Source: Lachnospiraceae bacterium (GTDB taxonomy: Bacteria; Bacillota; Clostridia; Lachnospirales; Lachnospiraceae). From it: a stretch of DNA of 53,724 nucleotides. Within the stretch, counting starts at the first letter, position 1; every line of letters begins with the position of its first letter. Both the position numbers and the translations under genes were made by a program. Positions 48,418 through 53,724 of the stretch are shown here, one piece after another. The stretch lies in contig JAQUYA010000008.1 in the NCBI GenBank assembly GCA_028692055.1, forward strand, positions 1-53,724, written 5' to 3'. Under the pieces are notes generated by a model. The model was not told the origin of the DNA, did no database searches, and saw only the letters and a program-made list of their open reading frames with translations.

Positions 48418-48449
48418 TGTTATTTAAAACTCGTTCCGCTGAATCGCGA

Positions 48450-48824
48450 CTATTTTAATGTAGCTTTAGCGCCTTCTGCTTCAAGTTTAGCTTTGATTTC
48501 TTCTGCTTCTGCTTTAGCAGCAGCTTCTTTGATTACTTTTGGAGCTCCATCAACTAAGTCTTTTGCTTCTTTTAAGCCAAGTCCTGTAGCTTCACGAACA
48601 ACTTTGATAACCTTAACTTTGTTTGGTCCAACTTCTGTTAATTCTACATCGAAATCATCTTTTTCAACTGCTGCTTCACCAGCACCTGCTGCTGCAACTA
48701 CTGCAACACCTGCTGCTGCAGAAACACCGAATTCTTCTTCACATGCTTTTACTAAATCGTTTAATTCTAATACTGTTAACTCTTTAACAGCGTCAATAAT
48801 TTCTTGAGTTGATAATTTTGCCAT
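48450..48824 (-). CDS. rplL: 50S ribosomal protein L7/L12
   Basis: Stalk protein that recruits translation GTPases, 124 aa. N-terminal dimerisation helices, alanine/glycine hinge ([20 protein letters not shown], about 35-54), and C-terminal domain [20 protein letters not shown]. It follows rplJ by 56 nt. Confidence 0.98.
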   Translation of the reverse strand: MAKLSTQEIIDAVKELTVLELNDLVKACEEEFGVSAAAGVAVVAAAGAGEAAVEKDDFDVELTEVGPNKVKVIKVVREATGLGLKEAKDLVDGAPKVIKEAAAKAEAEEIKAKLEAEGAKATLK

Positions 48825-48880
48825 TTTAAATATACCTCCATTTAATTTTGAGTTTTACTCTATGATAGTTTCTTATTTTC

Positions 48881-49453
48881 TTATTCTGCTGCTGGAGCTT
48901 CTTCAGCTGGTGCTGCTTCTTCTGCTTCAACTGCTGGTGCTGCTTCTTCTGCTGCTACTACGTCAGATGCGTCGCCTTTTTCTGCCACTTGTTTAATAAC
49001 ACGAGCAAAGTTTGTAATTGGTGATTGCAAACTTCCAAGTAATTTTGAAAGAAGTTCTTCTCTTGATGGAATACTAGCAATACTTGCAATGCCTGCTGCA
49101 TCATAAGCGATTCCTTCAACAACGCCACCTTTTACTTCAAGCTTGTCTGCTGTTTTAGCGAATTTGCAAATGATTCTGGCCGGTGCTGTTGCATCATCTT
49201 TTGAAATTGCAACTGCGCTAGGTCCTTCCAGATACTGAGATAAAGTTTCTAAATCAGTTCCTTTGAATGCAAAATTCATCAAAGTGTTTTTGTAAACCTT
49301 GTAGGTAACTCCTGCTTCACGAAGTTCTTTACGAAGTTGTGTGTCTTGTTCTACTGTAAGTCCACGGTAGTCAACTAACACAGCCGATTGAGCATCTTTG
49401 ATTTGTGCAGAAATTTCATCTACGATAGGTTGTTTTAATTCAATTTTTGCCAT
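48881..49453 (-). CDS. rplJ: 50S ribosomal protein L10
   Basis: Stalk base that anchors L7/L12 dimers, 190 aa. The body has the family segment AVLVDYRGLTVEQDTQLRKE (about 24-43); the last ~25 residues are an Ala/Glu-rich tail (EEAAPAVEAEEAAPAEE), longer than usual. It is controlled by the L10 leader upstream. Confidence 0.98.
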   Translation of the reverse strand: MAKIELKQPIVDEISAQIKDAQSAVLVDYRGLTVEQDTQLRKELREAGVTYKVYKNTLMNFAFKGTDLETLSQYLEGPSAVAISKDDATAPARIICKFAKTADKLEVKGGVVEGIAYDAAGIASIASIPSREELLSKLLGSLQSPITNFARVIKQVAEKGDASDVVAAEEAAPAVEAEEAAPAEEAPAAE

Positions 49454-49523
49454 TTTTCTTACCTCCTTATAGATTTTTGTTGCCGATAGGAGTTTCTATC
49501 TATTGTTGCTATATGCACAAAAA

Positions 49524-49661
49524 AACCTTCTTGCAGAACAAGAAGGTTAAAAGTCATAATAAGTAAACTCTTTCTCTCCTCGGTAGGCATACTATTATGT
49601 CGATAACTACTCATGAATAAGTCTATCAACACCTACTGTCTTCGGCATGGTCATAACGACC
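49524..49661 (-). ncRNA. L10 ribosomal protein leader with attenuator
   Basis: Classic Firmicutes L10 leader: the conserved CCTACCGAGGAGAGAAAGAG-like element (near 49570-49590 on the minus strand) and the CCGAAGACAGTAGGTG segment (about 49629-49646). It ends with a strong terminator hairpin AACCTTCTTG/CAAGAAGGTT (49524-49548) and a T7 run before rplJ. L10(L12)4 binding should favour termination and lower rplJL expression. Confidence 0.88.
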
Positions 49662-49667
49662 TTATTA

Positions 49668-49696
49668 AACTTAGCACACCGCCCCTTAAAAGTCAA
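49668..49696 (-). promoter_or_regulatory. Promoter of rplJL
   Basis: Minus-strand TTGACT (plus 49691-49696), 17 bp, TAAGTT (plus 49668-49673). The predicted start near 49661 is the beginning of the L10 leader. Confidence 0.75.
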
Positions 49697-49731
49697 GCAT
49701 ATTTTGGAATTCTACAAAAGGATTTTCCTTG

Positions 49732-51054
49732 TCACTGTCTGGTCACATACCCTTCTGCATCAATGTTTACCCCGGTAGACATCGTACGCATATTCTGAAG
49801 TACCCTTTCTTTTTCACTTCCACTAAGAAGCGTCGTCTTACAGTCGGATTGTAAGCACGGTATAAATTGATAGCTTTTGATTCCATTCTCGTCTAAGGTT
49901 ACTTTTACCATTCCAGTATCAATGGTCTTCGAATTAAACCAGAAATTCCCAAGGCTGTAAATAACCGGAGTATTTCCCTGATAATCAATTCCCTGCAGGA
50001 TGTGTGGGTGATCCCCAATAATCAAATCTGCTCCCGCCTCCGCATATAGCGGTGCCTGTTCTTTTTGTGCCCAGTCAATGGCAGTTTCGTTTTCTGTTCC
50101 CCAATGTACATATACCACCACAAAATCGCTGTTTTGCTTTGCTTCTTTAATTGCCGCGCAAAGTGCTTCCGGTTCCCTGCAGCGGAATACACCAGGAGAG
50201 TTCTCAGTCGCTCCCTTTGTATCTGGATTATCAACACGTTCTATCTGTGTAGCTGATAAAATCGCAATTTTTATGTCATTTACAATAAAATAAACCGGCC
50301 GGCTCGCTTCCTGTGCATTATTACCTGCGCCTACATAAGGAACAGAAGCACTCTTTAATGTATCCATGGTATCCAACAGGGAAATCTCTCCATAATCATA
50401 TGCATGGTTATTCGCCAGTGAAACAATATCCGCTCCAATATCCTGAAGTATTTTTACATATTCCGGCTTACCACGAAAGGTATAGGTTTTTCCCGCTGTG
50501 GGTGTTCCCCGGGTTGTAAAAGTGCATTCATTATTTATCATAAAAATGTCTGCCGCCTGCATTTCGTCAATCAAAGTCGGTGATATACATTCGTTTATAT
50601 TTCCACCATTGTATTTATAAGTATTCATAATGGAATATGAGTCATCAAACATAATATCTCCAGCAAAAGTCATGATTACTTCGTCCGGATTTTTTGACTC
50701 TTTTGCATAAATATTTTCTTCCTGCATTTTCACTGCATCTGCTAAAACATCTGCATATTTCCCAATATCTTCTGTTTTCTCTGCCTGCACCTCATTACCA
50801 CCCGGCACCCCAAACGGAAATGCTTCCACTAAAATCTTTTCACTGTCGCTTGCCAGTTGACTCATGCCTGCCTGTACGCCGTGCATCTTTATAGCATAAA
50901 TGGCTGTAAGCAAAGCACCTCCGCACAGAAGTACGCACAAAAAAACTCGCAAAAATAGAAAAAATTGCTTTTTCCTTTTTATTCCTGCACGTTGTTTTTC
51001 TTTTTGATATGCAATTTGTTTTTCTTTTTTTCTTTCATATTCTCTTCTATTCAT
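49732..51054 (-). CDS. CapA-family (PGA_cap) metallophosphatase-like protein
   Basis: 440 aa: basic N-terminus (about 1-30, RREYERKKEKQIAYQKEKQR), one membrane helix (about 30-52), then an outer domain of the CapA/YwtB type (calcineurin-like metallophosphoesterase fold). Motifs: TFAGDIMFDD, NNECTFTTRG, SLANNHAYDYG, VYVHWGTENE, IGDHPHILQG and YSLGNFWFN. Relatives act in capsule or poly-gamma-glutamate synthesis, but the other capB/C genes are absent, so function is open. No ribosome binding site precedes the ATG. It interrupts the usual rplKA-rplJL order. Confidence 0.88.
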   Translation of the reverse strand: MNRREYERKKEKQIAYQKEKQRAGIKRKKQFFLFLRVFLCVLLCGGALLTAIYAIKMHGVQAGMSQLASDSEKILVEAFPFGVPGGNEVQAEKTEDIGKYADVLADAVKMQEENIYAKESKNPDEVIMTFAGDIMFDDSYSIMNTYKYNGGNINECISPTLIDEMQAADIFMINNECTFTTRGTPTAGKTYTFRGKPEYVKILQDIGADIVSLANNHAYDYGEISLLDTMDTLKSASVPYVGAGNNAQEASRPVYFIVNDIKIAILSATQIERVDNPDTKGATENSPGVFRCREPEALCAAIKEAKQNSDFVVVYVHWGTENETAIDWAQKEQAPLYAEAGADLIIGDHPHILQGIDYQGNTPVIYSLGNFWFNSKTIDTGMVKVTLDENGIKSYQFIPCLQSDCKTTLLSGSEKERVLQNMRTMSTGVNIDAEGYVTRQ

Positions 51055-51060
51055 ATTTCT

Positions 51061-51090
51061 AGTATACCATACCCACGCATACTACTTCAA
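51061..51090 (-). promoter_or_regulatory. Promoter of the CapA gene, probably leaderless
   Basis: Minus-strand TTGAAG (plus 51085-51090), 18 bp, TATACT (plus 51061-51066). Only six bases (AGAAAT) lie between the -10 box and the ATG, so the predicted transcription start is at or within a few bases of the start codon. Confidence 0.6.
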
Positions 51091-51102
51091 GCAAGCCAAA
51101 AA

Positions 51103-51128
51103 GGAGCAGATGCTTTTGCATCTGCTCC
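51103..51128. terminator. Terminator between rplA and the CapA gene
   Basis: GGAGCAGATGC-TTTT-GCATCTGCTCC, 11-bp perfect stem, AAAAA before and TTTTT after on the minus strand, 14 nt after the rplA stop. Confidence 0.9.
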
Positions 51129-51141
51129 TTAAAAAGTCATA

Positions 51142-51831
51142 TTAGAATTTTGCTGTGCTAATTCTTACACCAGGTCCCATTGTGGAAGTAAGTGTCATGC
51201 TCTTTAAATATTGTCCTTTTAATGAACTTGGTTTTGCTTTTGAAATAGCATCCATAAGTGCATCAAAGTTTTGTTGCAGTTTTTCTTCTGAGAAAGAAGC
51301 TTTTCCAACTGGAACGTGGATAATATTTGTTTTGTCAAGTCTGTATTCGATTTTACCAGCTTTAATATCATTGATTGCTTTTGTAACGTCCATTGTTACG
51401 GTACCAGCTTTAGGATTTGGCATTAATCCTTTTGGTCCAAGTACTTTACCAAGACGTCCAACAACACCCATCATATCAGGTGTAGCAACAACAACATCGA
51501 AGTCTAACCAACCTTCATTTTGAATCTTTGGAATTAATTCATCTCCGCCTACGAAATCTGCTCCAGCTGCTTCTGCTTCTGCAACTTTTTCATTTTTAGC
51601 GAAAACTAAAACTTTAACAGTTTTACCTGTTCCGTTTGGTAATACAACAGCACCACGAATCTGTTGTTCTGCGTGACGTCCATCACAACCTGTTCTGATG
51701 TGAAGTTCAACAGTTTCATCAAATTTAGCTGTTGCTGCTTTTTTAACTAAAGAAATTGCTTCGCTTGGTTCGTATTGAGCTGCGCGGTCAATTAATTTAG
51801 CAGCTTCGTTATATTTTTTTCCGTGTTTCAT
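51142..51831 (-). CDS. rplA: 50S ribosomal protein L1
   Basis: L1-stalk protein, 229 aa; L1 often represses its own m[23 protein letters not shown], then [20 protein letters not shown] (about 117-136) are diagnostic. It lies 84 nt after rplK, and a likely L1 target site lies in the rplK leader. Confidence 0.98.
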   Translation of the reverse strand: MKHGKKYNEAAKLIDRAAQYEPSEAISLVKKAATAKFDETVELHIRTGCDGRHAEQQIRGAVVLPNGTGKTVKVLVFAKNEKVAEAEAAGADFVGGDELIPKIQNEGWLDFDVVVATPDMMGVVGRLGKVLGPKGLMPNPKAGTVTMDVTKAINDIKAGKIEYRLDKTNIIHVPVGKASFSEEKLQQNFDALMDAISKAKPSSLKGQYLKSMTLTSTMGPGVRISTAKF

Positions 51832-51915
51832 TATAAATTACCTCCTGTGGTATTATGGCGGTGTGCATCTGCACTCCTCCCACTTTATTTTCTGCTACAT
51901 TGAATCTGTTTCGAA

Positions 51916-52341
51916 TTATTCTTCTACTGTGATTCCCATACTTCTTGCTGTACCAGCAATCATGCTAATTGCTGCATCTACAGATGCTGCATTTAAATCT
52001 GGCATTTTAAGTTCTGCAATTTCCTGGATTTTTGCTTTTGAAATTGTAGCGACTTTTGTTTTGTTAGGTACGCCTGAACCTGATTTCAGGTTACATGCTT
52101 TCTTAAGAAGTACTGCTGCAGGTGGAGTCTTTGTAACAAAACTGAAACTTCTGTCTGCGTATACAGTAATAACAACAGGAATGATTAAGTCACCTTTGTC
52201 TGCTGTTCTTGCATTGAATTGTTTTGTAAATTCAACGATGTTTACACCATGTTGACCAAGAGCTGGTCCAACTGGTGGAGCCGGTGTTGCTTTGCCAGCA
52301 GGAATCTGTAATTTGATATAACCTTCTACTTTTTTTGCCAT
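51916..52341 (-). CDS. rplK: 50S ribosomal protein L11
   Basis: GTPase-centre protein, 141 aa. The N-terminal domain has the proline-rich [20 protein letters not shown]; the C-terminal RNA-binding domain holds [27 protein letters not shown] lies about 8 nt before the ATG. First gene of rplKA. Confidence 0.98.
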   Translation of the reverse strand: MAKKVEGYIKLQIPAGKATPAPPVGPALGQHGVNIVEFTKQFNARTADKGDLIIPVVITVYADRSFSFVTKTPPAAVLLKKACNLKSGSGVPNKTKVATISKAKIQEIAELKMPDLNAASVDAAISMIAGTARSMGITVEE

Positions 52342-52374
52342 TTTTCGGCACCTCCTAAATTTGTGGTAGTTTTT

Positions 52375-52440
52375 TGGCGGTATTATCTAATCTCGCGAAA
52401 AGACTTCACATGACTATCTGCAGTCTGCGCATACCTCCCA
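52375..52440 (-). promoter_or_regulatory. Probable L1-binding leader of rplK
   Basis: On the minus strand TGGGAGGTAT (plus 52431-52440) pairs with ATACCGCCA (plus 52375-52383): GGTAT/ATACC plus TGG/CCA around a small asymmetric loop, the form of the L1 target seen before rplK in other Firmicutes (GTGGGAGG...). Inner hairpins fill the loop. Assigned from structure and place. Confidence 0.55.
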
Positions 52441-52496
52441 CGGTCCATATGATAAGAACTGTATATAAGTAGGACTTCTCCTATGAACATCTTTTG

Positions 52497-53012
52497 TTAC
52501 ATTTTACGAACTTCTGCAAAACTGATTTCGACCGGTGTTTCCCTGCCGAACAATTCCACATTAATGGTTGCTGTCTGTTTACCGTAGTCAATTCTCTGGA
52601 CAACACCAACGGTATCCTTCCAGACGCCTGCTACAACAGCAATCGTATCGCCATCCTTAAAGTCTACAGAGAGATTTTCTGCTCTGATTCCAAGCGGTTT
52701 CATCTCTGCTTCTGTCAATGGTACCGGTTTGCTTCCCGGACCAACAAAACCTGTAACACCTCTGGTATTACGAACTACATACCATGTGTCATCATTCATT
52801 ACCATATTAATGAGTACATAACCAGGGAATAATTTCTTCTGAACAGTTTTGTTTGCACCGTTCTTCAGTTCAACAACATCTTGCATCGGAACTCTTACTT
52901 CTATGATTTCCTCTTCTAAGTGTCTATTCTCGATTGTCTTATCAATATTGGCTTTTACTTTGTTTTCATACCCTGAATAGGTATGTACTACGTACCAATT
53001 TGTTTCTGCCAT
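52497..53012 (-). CDS. nusG: Transcription termination/antitermination factor NusG
   Basis: 171 aa: NGN domain (MAETNWYVVHTYSGYENKVK at the start, LFPGYVLINMVMNDDTWYVV) and C-terminal KOW domain (KDGDTIAVVAGVWKDTVGVV, about 123-142). The ATG at 53012 has GGGAAGG upstream and gives the family start; the in-frame ATG five codons earlier is rejected. It starts 15 nt after secE. Confidence 0.97.
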   Translation of the reverse strand: MAETNWYVVHTYSGYENKVKANIDKTIENRHLEEEIIEVRVPMQDVVELKNGANKTVQKKLFPGYVLINMVMNDDTWYVVRNTRGVTGFVGPGSKPVPLTEAEMKPLGIRAENLSVDFKDGDTIAVVAGVWKDTVGVVQRIDYGKQTATINVELFGRETPVEISFAEVRKM

Positions 53013-53027
53013 ACAACCTTCCCTCAC

Positions 53028-53228
53028 TTACATTGTTAAGATGTTAATACCATATTTGATTACTGTATCAAACAGAGTAATAATTAATCCCAAAACAACA
53101 GAAATGCTAACAACTGCGATTGATTGTTTTAAAAGTGACTGTTTGTCTGGCCAAGAAATTTTCTTAAATTCAGCTTTTACACCATCAAAGAATTTAACCT
53201 TTGGTGTTTCATTTGCAGAATTTCCCAT
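53028..53228 (-). CDS. secE: Preprotein translocase subunit SecE
   Basis: 66-aa single-helix form. Amphipathic segment VKAEFKKISWPDKQSLLKQS (about 17-36) and a C-terminal membrane helix (about 37-60). It clamps SecY. Between rpmG and nusG, as in most Firmicutes. Confidence 0.96.
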   Translation of the reverse strand: MGNSANETPKVKFFDGVKAEFKKISWPDKQSLLKQSIAVVSISVVLGLIITLFDTVIKYGINILTM

Positions 53229-53300
53229 AGTTTCACTTCCCTTTCAATTGCTCACAACAAAAGACTCTTCGTCTCATTATTGCTTTTCATTATTTAGTTT

Positions 53301-53450
53301 CTATTTTGTTTCTTTGTGTAATGTATGAGTTTTGCAGAATCTACAATATTTCTTTGTTTCCATTCTGTCAGGATGTGTTTTCTTATCCTTTGTCATATTG
53401 TAGTTACGTTGTTTACACTCTGTACATGCTAATGTGATCTTCGTGCGCAT
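53301..53450 (-). CDS. rpmG: 50S ribosomal protein L33, zinc form
   Basis: 49 aa ([20 protein letters not shown]...), with zinc ligands in CTEC (residues 9-12) and CRFC. The start at 53450 has GGAGGTGG 4 nt upstream. Seen next to secE-nusG in most Firmicutes. The 72-nt gap to secE contains no tRNA. Confidence 0.97.
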   Translation of the reverse strand: MRTKITLACTECKQRNYNMTKDKKTHPDRMETKKYCRFCKTHTLHKETK

Positions 53451-53504
53451 AATTCCACCTCCACGCGTTATAATTTATATATTCTTTGTCTTTTCCAGCC
53501 CTTT

Positions 53505-53533
53505 ATTATACTCAATTTTAGAGCATAAAAAAA
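53505..53533 (-). promoter_or_regulatory. Possible promoter of rpmG-secE-nusG
   Basis: A perfect TATAAT (plus 53505-53510) lies about 55 nt before rpmG, but the hexamer 17 bp upstream is only a T run. The rest of 53451-53724 is AT-rich, and no gene is seen. Confidence 0.4.
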
Positions 53534-53724
53534 AGACCTATTTCTCATCTCGCTCAACAACTATACCATATGACATGCCTTCCGTCAACCAAATTTTACA
53601 TTCTTTTTATGCAAAATTGGTAGAATTGTTTCCTTACATAATTATGTATATGTGCTTATGTAACCCTTTGCTTTTAGATAATCCTGTTTGTGTGCTTATT
53701 CTATATTTTTTAAGTATATTTATC

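Noticed and set aside
49732-49760. Terminator after the CapA gene
   Set aside because: Only a weak AAGGA/TCCTT pairing without a clear T run; not strong enough to list.
53229-53300. tRNA gene between rpmG and secE
   Set aside because: The 72-nt gap does not fold as a cloverleaf and lacks the TTCRA arm; no tRNA was found in the window.

Overview
The window is the main ribosomal-protein and RNA-polymerase gene region of a low-GC Gram-positive bacterium, most likely a member of the Lachnospiraceae (Clostridia). The signs are the gene order rpmG-secE-nusG-rplKA / rplJL / rpoBC / rpsLG-fusA-tuf / S10-spc-alpha clusters / ecfA1A2T-truA-rplM-rpsI, strong Shine-Dalgarno sites (GGAGG) in front of most genes, zinc-type S14, L33 and L36, an adenylate kinase with a four-cysteine lid, a KOW (L14e-like) protein between map and infA, an L17 with a large internal insertion, and DUF4860-type pseudopilus genes. 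Almost all housekeeping genes lie on the minus strand, so transcription runs from the right end (rpmG, about 53450) to the left end (rpsI, cut by the window edge).

Layout in the direction of transcription: rpmG, secE, nusG, rplK and rplA (53450-51142); a CapA-like enzyme gene (51054-49732); an L10 leader with rplJ and rplL (49661-48450); rpoB and rpoC (48196-40641). Next comes a plus-strand island (36689-40546) with a transglutaminase-like lipoprotein, a GspF-type platform protein and four small pilin-like proteins, followed by an acyltransferase gene (36207-35125). The str cluster rpsL, rpsG, fusA, tuf follows (34924-30376). A second accessory island (30375-22891) carries an ECF sigma factor, a predicted anti-sigma factor with an FtsX-like outer domain, an exported repeat protein, DUF3006 and DUF2752 proteins, a methyltransferase (plus strand), a small membrane protein flanked by 60-bp inverted repeats, a TetR regulator and PutP. 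The S10, spc and alpha clusters run from 22533 to 5605. An M15 peptidase gene and a MITE-like element (5480-4510) separate rplQ from ecfA1-ecfA2-ecfT-truA, which precede rplM-rpsI.

Many -35/-10 pairs with 17-bp spacing could be read directly upstream of rplM, ecfA1, rpmJ, rpsJ, tuf, rpsL, rpoB and rplJ, and with 18 bp upstream of putP and capA. Intrinsic terminators follow rplQ, putP, tuf, rpoC, rplL and precede capA. Ribosomal-protein feedback leaders are visible for rplJ (L10 leader, with attenuator), probably for rplK (L1-type site), rplM and rpsJ.

The least ordinary parts are the sigma/anti-sigma locus with the FtsX-like sensor domain, the pseudopilus locus lacking an ATPase, the 60-bp inverted-repeat cassette, the MITE-like element, several tandem-repeat patches in intergenic DNA, and unusually long hairpin-rich spacers inside the ribosomal-protein clusters. 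No CRISPR array, tRNA, rRNA or transposase gene was found.
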